Shown piece by piece: positions 28,582 to 37,567 of a stretch of 48,526 bases of DNA. Location: positions 1 to 48,526 of the forward strand of contig CAIXSY010000429.1 of the NCBI GenBank assembly GCA_903922175.1, written 5' to 3'. Under the pieces are notes generated by a model, which was not told the origin of the DNA, did not search any database, and worked only from the letters and a program-made list of their open reading frames with translations. The translations under genes were made by a program, and so were the position numbers. How positions within the stretch are numbered: position 1 is the stretch's first letter; the number at the start of each line of letters is the position of its first letter. Source of the DNA: an uncultured delta proteobacterium (GTDB taxonomy: Bacteria; Bdellovibrionota_C; UBA2361; CAIXSY01).

Positions 28582-30051
28582 CTACCCGTTAGCTAAGACT
28601 TCAGAAATAAAGGCATCTAACACCAAACGTTTGGCAGCTTCCCCAACTTTTCCGCCGGTTCTGATGAGCTTAAGTTTAGAAGCCTCAGCGTCTGCAAGCG
28701 CTTCGTTCTCAATACGATCTTTTTCTTCACTCGTTAGAGAGTTCCAGTATTCATCAATGGAGCGTCTTTTAGCGACTTCTTGCTCCTCTTCGCGAAGTTC
28801 CCGCACCCTTTCCTTTTCGGCATGAGCTTTTGTTACGGCAACGGACTTTATTTGGCGCTCTTTTAACTCGACTTCATCTTTGTAACTCTTCGGTAGCTCG
28901 TAGTTATGCTCAATAGAGCTTATTAAAAATCCAGCCGGATTTTGAGAAACTCGAGCATCTTTTTTCTCTTTCATCTTAAGAACTAGCTCTAGCTTTTCAT
29001 CGATTAGCTCTCTTGGGAAGTTCGCTACTAGTTCGTGTGCTTTTTGCTCTCTTACGCCAACTTCCACCAAAGCTTCTTCAAGCGAAGTTGTTTTTGTGGC
29101 TGAAAGGTCGATAGCCAAAGCTCCTTCTGTAGGTTTTCTTCGAAACACAACGTCCCACGCGCCAGGGCCATTTTTTACGTACCGGGCTTCTTTTGGTGTA
29201 GGTAGCAAGTAGCACTTTGCCTCAAGCTCATCGATAGCGGAGTTAAGTTTTCTCTTAAGGTCTGCAAGCGGAGAGTTCTTTGAAAGACCGATTTTTTCGT
29301 GGCACAAAGTTTTAAGGTCAAACCTTTTTTCGCCACCAAAAAAGAAACGCTTATCAAGAAAGCGGTAAAGCCTTTGGGCAACAGAGCTTTTTAGCCCCAG
29401 AAAGAAATCGTAATTAAGCGCCTTTACATTTCCATTTTGAAAACTCTTAAAGACAACGTCATTCCACTCAAAATATGAGACAGATTCGTCGTTCTTAACC
29501 TGATTTTTATCGTTTTTAAAGATCTTAACACGCTCTAACACATGAAAACTTTCATCTGCCCAGACCTTGTCTTTTTTGTCTCGCCACGCATTTTTATAGA
29601 ACATGGTGACGCCCATCCAGCGGTTAAGCGCCTGCTCTAACCTAATGTATTTATCGCCCGTAGGCTTCCAGCGAAGAAGATTTATCAATTGATACCGGGT
29701 GAAATAAACTCTTTTAGAGGCGAAGTGTTGTAATTTAGAGAGCTGAATTAAGGCGAGAAGCACCTCTTCATCTGCCGGAGTTGGAAGCCCATGGGCGTCA
29801 GAACCAGTAATAGTGAGCCTTCTCGGGATCCATTTATTTTGACTACGATCGTGGATGCGGTCTTCGAAAACAATTGTCTTTTGTGACGGATCATTTCTCT
29901 CGGAAAGTGAGCTTAGAGGAAACTCCGCAAAGTTCATCTCGTCTTTGCCTTGAGTGATCTTTGAAGGGATATTTACAATGAGCTTAAATTTTGGCTCTTC
30001 GGTTTCTGGCTCTCTGTCTAGAATTTCAGCTTCGATAGCATTTTTATTCAT
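28582..30051 (-). CDS. repA: Plasmid replication initiator RepA (copy 1)
   Basis: 489 residues. It matches the RPA/'replication initiator protein A' family: MNFAEFPLSSLSERN, then HGLPTPADEEVLLALIQLSK, FTRYQLINLLRWKPTGDKYIRLEQALNRWMG and KNAWRDK, followed by SSVAQRLYRFLDKRF. These form the two winged-helix DNA-binding domains (about 35-320). The C-terminal 170 residues are charged and coiled, with a shared NPAGFL(I/V)S(S/A)I motif. It is a paralogue of the gene at 35792. Eleven iterons lie immediately upstream of its start, so it should bind them to start replication and regulate itself. Confidence 0.85.
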   Translation of the reverse strand: MNKNAIEAEILDREPETEEPKFKLIVNIPSKITQGKDEMNFAEFPLSSLSERNDPSQKTIVFEDRIHDRSQNKWIPRRLTITGSDAHGLPTPADEEVLLALIQLSKLQHFASKRVYFTRYQLINLLRWKPTGDKYIRLEQALNRWMGVTMFYKNAWRDKKDKVWADESFHVLERVKIFKNDKNQVKNDESVSYFEWNDVVFKSFQNGNVKALNYDFFLGLKSSVAQRLYRFLDKRFFFGGEKRFDLKTLCHEKIGLSKNSPLADLKRKLNSAIDELEAKCYLLPTPKEARYVKNGPGAWDVVFRRKPTEGALAIDLSATKTTSLEEALVEVGVREQKAHELVANFPRELIDEKLELVLKMKEKKDARVSQNPAGFLISSIEHNYELPKSYKDEVELKERQIKSVAVTKAHAEKERVRELREEEQEVAKRRSIDEYWNSLTSEEKDRIENEALADAEASKLKLIRTGGKVGEAAKRLVLDAFISEVLANG

Positions 30052-30162
30052 GCGTAGTTCCTAAAAGGACAACAACAGGCGTTGTTTGTTCTTTTTATAG
30101 ATACAAGGATTAAAGAGTTACGATCTAAGTTTGTTCGTGTGAATCGAGAGTTGCGAAAAGTA

Positions 30163-30561
30163 ATGTGGCTCGTTGGTCGTGTTTGTGTGGCTCGTCGGTC
30201 GTGAGTAGCGATAAAAAATGTGGCTCGCGGGTCGAGAAAATGTGGCCTGTTGGTCGTTAGCGATGCAAAAAATGTGGCTCGTCGGTCGTTGGGCAAAAAG
30301 CCAAAAATGTGGCTCGTTGGTCGATGCGGATGGCGTAACGCCGTAGGAGTGATGCGGCGGCCACGTGCGTTATGCGCGGTTTTAAGCCCTCTTATATTTG
30401 AGAAGGCTAGGAAATGTGGCTCGTAGGTCGATACGTTGGGTGTAAAAAGTGGCTCATCGGTCGATAGCCTGAGTGAAAAATGTGACTCGTCGGTCGTGTG
30501 CGCAGCTAAAAATGTGGCTCGTCGGTCGTGTAGTGTTGGAAAAATGTGGCTCGTTGGTCGT
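30163..30561. repeat. Eleven iterons of RepA1 (origin candidate)
   Basis: Copies of a 22-bp unit with core ATGTGGCTCGTCGGTCGT start at about 30163, 30184, 30215, 30237, 30267, 30303, 30412, 30443, 30477, 30508 and 30540. All point the same way. Variation is mainly at TCGTC/TCGTT and in the leading A-run. Spacing is 21-36 bp, with one 109-bp gap between copies 6 and 7. They end about 110 bp before the repA1 start. Confidence 0.88.
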
Positions 30562-31102
30562 GGGAAAGTGACGACGTGGCAGCGGGTCTCTAAGGAAGCC
30601 CCCCCGCGTAGTACCGTTCTAGTAATTAGTTTGTCGGCCCTCACTGTCCCTACTCTTCTCGCTTTGCAAAAAAACGCGGCAGGATTTGTAGCTCGGAAAA
30701 AAATTTCGGCTACACAGATATTGCCTTGACTAAAGAAGGGATTTGGCCTTAGAGTCCTTACACATTGAGCGACTCAAAGGTTTATCTTCTCTGCCAAGAA
30801 AGAAAGACCAAACAAAGAAAGTACCCTGCCAGGTGCTTTTTTTGTTGGTTAAGCTTAAGTATCAAATAAGGTTCTATTATTCCTATATTTAAATTCTGCC
30901 TGTTTAAAGTGCATATTTACTTTAAAGCGCTTAAAGTTCTATCAAAAAGCTCGCAGACTTCATAGTCTTTTCTAGAAATGCGCGGACTATTTACGGCGCT
31001 ATTTTGTTAGCCCCTGATGGGCTGCAACTTGCAACGTGTAACTTCCATCTCGCTTAAGTCGTATCAGGTGCAAGGCTTTGTGTCATTATGCAAAATGACG
31101 TT

Positions 31103-31690
31103 GTATGCCTCTATAGAGGCATACAAGTATCTGAAGTTGTTTGAGTATGCCTCTATAGAGGCATACAGAGCTTGACTCAACATAGGCAGCGCTTTTGTGT
31201 GCCTCTACTCAGTAGGATCGCTAGTTTTTTAAATGGTGCGTGTGTGCCTCTATAGAGGCACACAAATTAGCAGAGCTCGATGCAACGATTTGTGTAGAGG
31301 CATACAAAGCGTTTGAGTGCCTCCATACAGAGGCTAAATTTCACTCACTACGCGCTTAAGTCAACATGTACCGGGTGTCTTCTTAGAAACCAATGCTATG
31401 CCGCCTAGGAGGCTTCGTAGTGAGAGATTCTTCATCTGTCTATGCCCGGGGTGGTAGAAAAAAACTGCGGAGCTCTTGGGGCATTTCTGGCTGCTGAAAA
31501 ATTTAGCGTACATTTTGTATGCCTCTATAGAGGCATACAGAATATCTGCGCATGCACTGACTGTTTCTTTGTGTGCCTCTATAGAGGCACACAGTGTTAC
31601 CTCATCACAATTAGTCCGACCATGTATGCCTCTATAGAGGCATACACGCGCAGTTTCCATATTGCATGAGTGCCTCTATAGAGGCATACA
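31103..31690. repeat. Palindrome field, likely partition centromere
   Basis: Seven copies of a 22-bp palindrome with half GTATGCCTCTA (at 31103, 31145, 31517, 31624) or GTGTGCCTCTA (31242, 31571), plus an asymmetric copy (31669) and degenerate copies near 31197, 31295 and 31315. The same palindrome precedes each parA copy (33346, 35096). Ribbon-helix-helix partition proteins bind such short repeats, so this is the probable parS centromere and parAB operator. Confidence 0.75.
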
Positions 31691-31731
31691 TTTTAGGATA
31701 CCAAATTACATTAACAGTGAGGGCTACTGCC

Positions 31732-32703
31732 GTGAAATTTCCTAAAACTCAAGTAATTGCGCTTGCAAATCAAAAAGGCGGATGTGGAAAAACCACCTCT
31801 GCTATCTCGATAGCGGCTACTTTTGCACACCTTGGGTATTCAGCAGCGATTGTGGACACTGATCAGCAGTGTAATGCCACTATGCATTTTGGCGTATCTC
31901 CCGATGAGCTCTTTGCGCAGGGCAAGCACACGGTGCTAGACGCCTATATGGCGAAGAGGGCCGCTATTAATTTTCAAATTGGTTTCGGGGAGAGATTTAA
32001 TAACAAATTATTTCTGGTGCCCGGGAACAAGTCCTTAAAATCTATCGGTCCTCGCTTTGACCTTGAAGTTCAAGTTGAACTTACAAAACCAAATAGAGCA
32101 GACATTGATGGAGACGATGTACGTAGAGAGCAGCGTTTTCGGTTGCGAGACTCGTTAAATAGTCTACGCGGTGTTCACGACGTCGTCATCATAGACACTC
32201 CTCCGGACCTAGATTTCATAATGACTTCAGCCTTGGCAGCAGCCGATTGGTTTATCGTGCCGGTTTTCCCGTCTGGCTATGACCTTGATGGTTTAAAAAA
32301 CCTTATTACTACGGTTAACAAGGTACGCAGCAAGTTTAATCCCGATCTAAAACTTGCAGGTATATTGCTAGGTAATGTGGAGCCGAATCGTAAGCTTCAC
32401 TCCGAGATACACGGCATTTTATGCGCCAACTTTGGTAAAGAAGCAGTTTTTCAGACGACTATTGGTCATGGCGTAAAAATGCAGGAGCTAACGGTTCTTA
32501 AGCGCACAGTTTTTGAGCACGAGCCTTCAAAGCGCCAGGCTGAAGAGTATAAGGCGTTAGTTGGAGAGATGATAAATAGAGGAACACGCGGGAAATATGC
32601 GCTCACACCGCTGCCGGATATGAATGAATTTTCCGAACGCGTTGAAAATGTAACCGATATGAATTTAAGTCCTGAGGCGTTGTTGGAGGTTGCAAATGGC
32701 TAA
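31732..32703 (+). CDS. parA: ParA-family partition ATPase (copy 1, intact)
   Basis: 323 residues from the GTG at 31732, chosen because it has a GAGG ribosome binding site 9 nt upstream and aligns with the start of the second copy. The deviant Walker A NQKGGCGKTTS is complete, with signature Lys15 and P-loop Lys20. Walker B/switch region: VVIIDTPPDLDFIM (about 148-161). ParA ATPases form ATP-dependent dimers on the nucleoid and move plasmids bound by ParB. The stop overlaps the parB start (ATGGCTAA). The centromere-like palindromes lie directly upstream. Confidence 0.92.
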   Translation: MKFPKTQVIALANQKGGCGKTTSAISIAATFAHLGYSAAIVDTDQQCNATMHFGVSPDELFAQGKHTVLDAYMAKRAAINFQIGFGERFNNKLFLVPGNKSLKSIGPRFDLEVQVELTKPNRADIDGDDVRREQRFRLRDSLNSLRGVHDVVIIDTPPDLDFIMTSALAAADWFIVPVFPSGYDLDGLKNLITTVNKVRSKFNPDLKLAGILLGNVEPNRKLHSEIHGILCANFGKEAVFQTTIGHGVKMQELTVLKRTVFEHEPSKRQAEEYKALVGEMINRGTRGKYALTPLPDMNEFSERVENVTDMNLSPEALLEVANG

Positions 32704-33328
32704 GGAGAAGGCTGGATTACCTGCAGGTTTTGACTTAGGTGTCTCAATTGATGACGTGGACCGGCCGGTTAGTCTTCCAAGCTACCTAGACTATGATCCG
32801 GCGGTGGATTTGGCGCGCGAAAGAGCAAAAATAGTTCAGACGCAGGCGGTGCAAGTAGCGCCCCCAGTACAAGTCACACCACGCGTAGAAAGTAGGCCAA
32901 GTGTTCCTACGCTTGAGCCACAAAGAGCGAAAGTGGCCCCGCAAGCACCCGAGCAGAAAACGACAGATGAAGTTTTAGTAGCACGGAACAAAAAGAGGGC
33001 TGAACAAAGAGCTCAAATGCTTATTAGAAGACTTCAGGTTAACTTAACTGCTGAAGTTGAAAGGCAAGCGCATGAGCTGCTTGAGCTTCTAAGCGCGCAG
33101 AGCGCCGATAACCGGATAACTGTTAGTGAGGTCATTCAGGGGCTAATTATGAGTCTCTTCGAAGCTAGGGGAGAGATAAATATAAGTATGCTTCCGCAGC
33201 GGGGGAGGTGGGGTTCTCCCACGGCCAAATCTTTTCCATCCGAACTTGCGCACTCCTTTAAGGAAGCGATTGTTTCTTTGGATCAAAAGCTTGGTCCTAA
33301 CGCTTTTAGAAAGGCTTCGGGTGCCTAA
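32696..33328 (+). CDS. parB: ParB-type ribbon-helix-helix centromere-binding protein
   Basis: 210 residues from the ATG at 32696. The N-terminus (MAKEKAGLPAGFDLG) is followed by a Pro/Gln-rich linker (about 45-95). The C-terminal part has the ribbon-helix-helix layout: strand RRLQVNLTAE (about 107-116), then two helices (RQAHELLELLSAQ, VSEVIQGLIMSLFEAR). Ending: GRWGSPTAKSFPSELAHSFKEAI. This resembles small partner proteins of type Ib partition loci rather than HTH ParB. It overlaps parA by 8 bp. Confidence 0.75.
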   Translation: MAKEKAGLPAGFDLGVSIDDVDRPVSLPSYLDYDPAVDLARERAKIVQTQAVQVAPPVQVTPRVESRPSVPTLEPQRAKVAPQAPEQKTTDEVLVARNKKRAEQRAQMLIRRLQVNLTAEVERQAHELLELLSAQSADNRITVSEVIQGLIMSLFEARGEINISMLPQRGRWGSPTAKSFPSELAHSFKEAIVSLDQKLGPNAFRKASGA

Positions 33329-33345
33329 ATTTCAAATGCTATCCA

Positions 33346-33367
33346 GTATGCCTCTATAGAGGCATAC
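33346..33367. repeat. 22-bp palindrome before parA2
   Basis: Perfect copy of GTATGCCTCTA plus its reverse complement, 27 bp before the parA2 start. It probably serves as operator or extra centromere unit. Confidence 0.75.
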
Positions 33368-33393
33368 ATGATTATCGTTCTTTACAGGGAAGT

Positions 33394-34347
33394 ATGAGGC
33401 TACTTAAAACCCAGGTCATCTGTCTTGCAAACCAAATTGGCGGCTGCGGCAAGACCTCAAGTGCAGTTTCCATGGGAGCTGCTTTTGCAACGCTTGGCTA
33501 TTCAGTCTGTCTAGTTGATGCAGACCCACTGTGTAACCTGAGCATGAGTTTTGGCATTAACTGCGACAATCTCTACCGCGAAGGAAAGTGCACACTGGCT
33601 GATGCGTTTCTTAAAAAAAAGCCGGCAGTTGAAATTAAGCAAGACTTCGAGGGCCGTTTCCCCGCGCTACTCTCCCTGGTCCCTGGAAATCACGGCCTCT
33701 CATCTTCTTCGGTAAAACTCGAGGCGCAGCTCCAAGGACTGATTGCAGGTAACGAGATCTCGTCTATGGATGCTGATGATCATCGTAATGAGCATCGTCT
33801 GCGACTTCGAAAATCAATTGAGAGTCTTAGAGGCGTGTACGATATCGTCCTCATCGATACAGCACCAAATCTTGATTTTGTGATGACTGCTGCTCTCGTT
33901 GCTTCCGACTGGTTTATCATTCCCGTATTCCCGTCCGGCTACGATCTAAGTGGCCTTGAATTACTGCTGCGCACCGTTGAACGCGTGCGTGCTCGCTTTA
34001 ATCCTGAGCTAAGACTCGCCGGAGTGCTTCTCGGAAATTACGATAGAAATACCAAACTAGATTGCCAGATTCACGATCTGTTGAAGAAACAATTCACAGA
34101 ACAGTCAGTCTTTCAGACTACTATTGGCCGCTCGGTGCGTTATCGTGAGGCAACCTTTGGGATGGTTACCGTGTTCGAAATGCCAGAGGCTGCACCTCAA
34201 GCAGAACAGTATCTGGCCTTAGTAAAAGAGATGATTAACCGAGGAGCGAAGGGGATTGTTGGGCAAACCGCCAATCCGCTCCCAAGTGTAGCAGACCTGT
34301 CAAGACTTGCAGCACAGGAAGAGGTTCAAGGAGTAGTAAATGGCTAA
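33394..34347 (+). CDS. ParA-family protein (copy 2) lacking the signature lysine
   Basis: 317 residues, a close paralogue of the first ParA along its whole length. The Walker A reads NQIGGCGKTSS: the P-loop Lys20 is kept, but the signature lysine of ParA proteins (position 15) is Ile. In the family that lysine contacts ATP across the dimer. The switch region is VLIDTAPNLDFVM. The product may therefore be unable to hydrolyse ATP normally, or it may be a degraded copy. Its partner gene is a pseudogene. It could act as a dominant partner or regulator of the first ParA, or be non-functional. Confidence 0.85.
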   Translation: MRLLKTQVICLANQIGGCGKTSSAVSMGAAFATLGYSVCLVDADPLCNLSMSFGINCDNLYREGKCTLADAFLKKKPAVEIKQDFEGRFPALLSLVPGNHGLSSSSVKLEAQLQGLIAGNEISSMDADDHRNEHRLRLRKSIESLRGVYDIVLIDTAPNLDFVMTAALVASDWFIIPVFPSGYDLSGLELLLRTVERVRARFNPELRLAGVLLGNYDRNTKLDCQIHDLLKKQFTEQSVFQTTIGRSVRYREATFGMVTVFEMPEAAPQAEQYLALVKEMINRGAKGIVGQTANPLPSVADLSRLAAQEEVQGVVNG

Positions 34348-35007
34348 AACTACGATATGAGGGTTAACTGAGGGCTACGATTTAGATATTCCCCAAAGTG
34401 CACCCGCCCTGATAGGTGATTATTTGCAAGAACTAGATGCTGCGCCGATAAATGCGTACCGAAAAGTTGAGCCGCGCCCAGCACCTTCGTTTCCAAAGTC
34501 ACCGCTTGCAAGAGCTCCCGCTGTTCATGCACCGCTTGTGATGCAGCCAGAAAGTAGGCCTACAGGGTATGCGCTGGGAAATGTTGCTCTCGCACCAGAG
34601 ACCTCTCCTGAAGCTACTATGCTTGATCGGGCATCTGTGGTCACTGCGCAACCGGCGCCAAGAGCTTTTGCACACGCACCTAGCTTAGAGACTCAGGCGG
34701 TGCCACGTGTCAGCCCACCTACTTTTCATGACAAGGTCATACCAATTAAAGATGCGCCACCTAAAAGGCGAGATGAGATTCGGACACAGGTAAATTTAGA
34801 CGGAGAGGCCAAAAAATGCTCTCCGAAGTATTCGTAGGCTTGCTGCGCTCGCTACATGGGGCACGAAGCTACTTTGACCCCAGTGGAATCGGGAGAAGGG
34901 GAGCTTGGGGGTCCGTTACTGCCCGTAACTTCCCGGTCGCCCTTGGGCACGCCTTTGAAAAGGCGATTTTTGAGGCCTATCAAGGTAAAAACACAGGATC
35001 GCTTTAA
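34340..35007 (+). pseudogene. Broken parB copy 2
   Basis: The ATG at 34340 overlaps parA2 exactly as in copy 1 (ATGGCTAA). The sixth codon is followed by an in-frame TGA at 34358-34360. The frame then continues (EGYDLDIPQSAP, Pro-rich linker, RRDEIRTQVNLDGE) to about 34800, where the two helices of the ribbon-helix-helix domain are mostly deleted and the frame shifts. The C-terminal part is in another frame (SEVFVGLLRSLHGAR, GRRGAWGSVTARNFPVALGHAFEKAIF). A TTG at 34424 could start a partial protein, but the DNA-binding domain is lost. Confidence 0.8.
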
Positions 35008-35024
35008 ACATAGCTTTGGGGTAT

Positions 35025-35042
35025 CACCAATATTTGGGACAC
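35025..35042. repeat. Outlying RepA2 iteron
   Basis: CACCAATATTTGGGACAC, one copy of the 18-bp repeat otherwise clustered at 35433-35679. Confidence 0.6.
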
Positions 35043-35095
35043 AGTTGTGAGACCCGTTAGGAGAGGGAGCTAGCCCGACTTTCTAATACTATCTA

Positions 35096-35117
35096 GTGTG
35101 CCTCTGTAGAGGCATAC
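35096..35117. repeat. Degenerate palindrome before the parA3 remnant
   Basis: GTGTGCCTCTG followed by TAGAGGCATAC: the arms differ at two positions. The following bases (TTCTTTATAGGGAAGTG) match those after the palindrome before parA2. Confidence 0.65.
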
Positions 35118-35158
35118 ACGATTGTCTTTCTTTATAGGGAAGTGAGGGGACTCTTGCT

Positions 35159-35248
35159 GTGAGACCTTTAAAACTGCGAGTAGAATGGTGCTTCTTTTGG
35201 AGAATCGCAGGATACACAGTAGCTTTCAGTCGGCAGACCGAAAGGTGA
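35159..35248 (+). pseudogene. Remnant of a third parA copy
   Basis: A GTG frame of 29 codons begins MRPLKLRV, matching the parA2 start MRLLKTQV, and includes AGYTVAF, which resembles LGYSVCL further into ParA2. The Walker A region between is missing. The upstream palindrome and leader also match copy 2. This indicates a third tandem copy of the partition unit reduced to a stub. Confidence 0.55.
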
Positions 35249-35791
35249 CTTGCTCCATCTGGGTGAAAATTACCTAGAATTGTCCCTTCCATCAATCCCG
35301 CAATCGAAAAGCCAAATAGGGTACGTGTACCCGTTCCAAAATGCTCCCTGTATATTTATTTTTTGCAGCAGGAAACTTTGGGCCGAAATATTCGAAAACT
35401 AAATATCCGGGCTTTCTGAAGAGCGTTGGACATACCGTCATTTCGGACACGGAACGGGTGGATTGTCCCCAGCACTAAGTACCGTCATTTGGGACACAGA
35501 TAGGGCTCTAATGCGCCGTCGTTAAGGTCCAAGGCTAGTGTAATTTCGGCTTGCACGTCTACCGTTATTTCGGGCACGAGTAACCCGTTATTTGGGACAC
35601 AAAACTACCGCCATTTGGAGCACCGTAATGCTGGCATTTGGGACACGAAAGATTTGGGCAGTACCGTCATTGGGGGCACAAAGAGCAGTGCTTACCTGTT
35701 GAACCGCTTAGCGTTTTTTGCAGGTAACTCTTGTTCTTAAAACTTATAAAAGAAACAACATAGCGTTGCTGCTTCTTTGGGGAATTAACTA
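35249..35791. other. Replication origin region of RepA2
   Basis: 543 bp without a gene. It carries seven of the eight 18-bp iterons. AT-rich stretches lie at 35340-35410 and 35730-35765, just before repA2. Confidence 0.6.
35433..35679. repeat. Seven 18-bp iterons of RepA2
   Basis: Units near TACCGTCATTTGGGACAC start at 35433, 35480, 35560, 35583, 35606, 35629 and 35662. The last four are spaced 23-33 bp apart. All face the same way and end about 110 bp before the repA2 start. Their sequence is unrelated to the RepA1 iterons. Confidence 0.85.
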
Positions 35792-37267
35792 ATGGAAGAA
35801 TACAAGTTCTCGAACGAGCCAACACAGGCACCTGCCCAAATGCCGGTGAGTAACCCGTATCGTGACGAACTCAATTTCGCCGAGTTTCCGCTCGCAGCTC
35901 TCTCCGACACGGTCCCGCAAGGACAGAAAACTCTTACTTTTGAGGACCAGATTTTCGATGAGGGAAACAGAAAGCTCGTCACACGGCAGCTTAAAATTAG
36001 CGCTTCTGACGAATATGGTCTTCCAACCGCAAAAGACGATGAGGTTGTTCTTGGGCTCCTCCAACTTAGCAGTTTGGGCGGTTTTAGAGATCGAAAGCTT
36101 TATTTTACCCGCTACGAATTAATAAAGCTTTTGGGCTGGGAAGATAGTACGAGTTCCTACGCCCGAATCGAACAGTCGCTTAAACGCTGGATCGGCACGA
36201 CCCTGTATTATAAAAACGCTTGGTGGGACAAGGTCGAAAAGAGCTGGGTGGATGAGGCCTTTCACATCATTGACCACGTCACCATTTATGATGCAGAGCG
36301 GCGCTTAAAGCGTGTCGCTTCCAGTGGTGAGGACTCCCATGTCGGCAAATCGTTTGTGTTGTGGAGCGAGAGGGTTTTTAATAGCTTCGAGGCGGGGTAC
36401 CTTAAACGGCTCGACTTGGAGCTCTACAAGACCCTTAAAAGTCAGATCTCGAAGAGGTTGTACCGCTTTCTTGATAAACGCTTGTATCAGAAGCGAGAGC
36501 TTGAGTTCCCACTTCGGCTCTTTGCGCTTGAGAAAATTGGGCTTAGCCGGAAATACCACAATGGGGAGATTAAGAGGCGCCTTACACCAGCTATTCTTGA
36601 GTTAGAGGAGCTTGGGTTTTTAAAACCGTTGCCGCCGGAGAGACGCTTTGTGCAGACCGGACGAGGCGAGTGGAAAGTGGTGTTTGTGAAGGGGGGAGTG
36701 AGCGCTGAGGTAGCTCTAGAGAAGGCCGATCTGGATCCGCTTGTTTGCGATCTGGTAAAAAGAGGGATATCTGAGGGAGTTGCCAAAAGGCTTGTAGCCA
36801 CGAAGACAAAAGAGGAGATCCAAAACCAGATGGAGGTGTTTGATTATTTACTCGAACACAAAGATCCAAAGGTGTCCAAAAATCCAGCCGGGTTTTTGGT
36901 ATCTGCGATAGGGAAGGGGTTTGGAGCGCCGAGAGGCTATGTGGGAAAAGCAGAGAGGGAGGCATCGCTAAGAGAGCATGAAGTTAAGGCAAAACAGGTT
37001 TTGGCAGCTCAAGATAGGAGGGTAAAGCTTCAGCAGGAAACAGAGGAGACGGAACGTGCCACGCTTTCTTCGTTTTGGGAGGCGCTTTCTTCTGGGGATA
37101 AGCAGGCTTTTGAGGTAGAGGCCGTCTCGCATGCGGACTCCTTCCTTAAAAAAACTTATTTTGGTGAAATGGCTCGGGGTGGAAATCTGTTCTTGGCAAC
37201 AAGGCAAAACATTATCAACGCACACATACGGCGAAAGCTTGGAGAGCAAGCGGCCAAAGCTGCCTAA
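35792..37267 (+). CDS. repA: Plasmid replication initiator RepA (copy 2)
   Basis: 491 residues. Same family and layout as copy 1: LNFAEFPLAALSD, EYGLPTAKDDEVVLGLLQLS, FTRYELIKLLGWEDSTSSYARIEQSLKRWIG, YKNAWWDK and SQISKRLYRFLDKRLY (winged-helix domains, about 25-310). The C-terminal region carries NPAGFLVSAIGKGFGAP and a charged coiled tail. An iteron set of different sequence precedes it. The two initiators are divergent paralogues, so each should recognise only its own iterons. Confidence 0.86.
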   Translation: MEEYKFSNEPTQAPAQMPVSNPYRDELNFAEFPLAALSDTVPQGQKTLTFEDQIFDEGNRKLVTRQLKISASDEYGLPTAKDDEVVLGLLQLSSLGGFRDRKLYFTRYELIKLLGWEDSTSSYARIEQSLKRWIGTTLYYKNAWWDKVEKSWVDEAFHIIDHVTIYDAERRLKRVASSGEDSHVGKSFVLWSERVFNSFEAGYLKRLDLELYKTLKSQISKRLYRFLDKRLYQKRELEFPLRLFALEKIGLSRKYHNGEIKRRLTPAILELEELGFLKPLPPERRFVQTGRGEWKVVFVKGGVSAEVALEKADLDPLVCDLVKRGISEGVAKRLVATKTKEEIQNQMEVFDYLLEHKDPKVSKNPAGFLVSAIGKGFGAPRGYVGKAEREASLREHEVKAKQVLAAQDRRVKLQQETEETERATLSSFWEALSSGDKQAFEVEAVSHADSFLKKTYFGEMARGGNLFLATRQNIINAHIRRKLGEQAAKAA

Positions 37268-37505
37268 TTGACCGATAATGAATTTTGTCCAATGGCGCCC
37301 AAAGAAAGATGTTCCACGCGCATTGCCGGCCGAGTAGGGGAGTAGCTTTTTAGTTAAGAGAATTTAAGGGATAGGGCACTTACCCACATAGGGCGGCTAC
37401 AAGTTGGGGAGGTGTTCCACGGTTTTGATTACCAAAGGGATAGTTCTAATGGTGATAGTTGGGGGGAGCCCCTAAATCCACCTTTTTTGGTTATAAAAGC
37501 ATTTC

Positions 37506-37534
37506 TTGCTTATGGGTTGTTTCAGTGTTATAGT
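37506..37534 (+). promoter_or_regulatory. Promoter of the AbiEi-like gene
   Basis: -35 TTGCTT (37506-37511), 17-bp spacer and -10 TATAGT (37529-37534). An inverted repeat GTTTCA (37519-37524) and TGAAAC (37551-37556) spans the -10, a suitable place for autorepression by the antitoxin. Confidence 0.55.
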
Positions 37535-37567
37535 ATATTTCAGCATATGTTGAAACAGCTCAAAATA

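Larger units (their letters stand above)
30052..31731. other. Replication/partition control region without genes
   Basis: 1.7 kb that holds iterons of RepA1 (30163-30561), an AT-rich stretch (about 30860-30960) and the palindrome field (31103-31690). Open frames here are translations of the repeats. A small hairpin AGCCC-CTGAT-GGGCT lies near 31010. The layout, iterons beside an AT-rich region beside a centromere, fits a plasmid origin. Confidence 0.65.

Noticed and set aside
30048..30644. A 198-residue minus-strand open frame over the RepA1 iterons, overlapping repA1 by 4 bp
   Set aside because: Its sequence is a repeated peptide (DRRATF, RPTSHIF) produced by translating the iterons. No ribosome binding site or homology supports a gene.
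31361..31669. Open frames with repeated YASIEAY / CLYRGI peptides
   Set aside because: They are translations of the 22-bp palindromes on both strands. The parA frame also extends upstream through them, so its start was set at 31732.
31103..31690. CRISPR array
   Set aside because: The repeats are perfect palindromes with irregular spacing (about 40 to 275 bp) and no cas gene is near. They fit a partition site.
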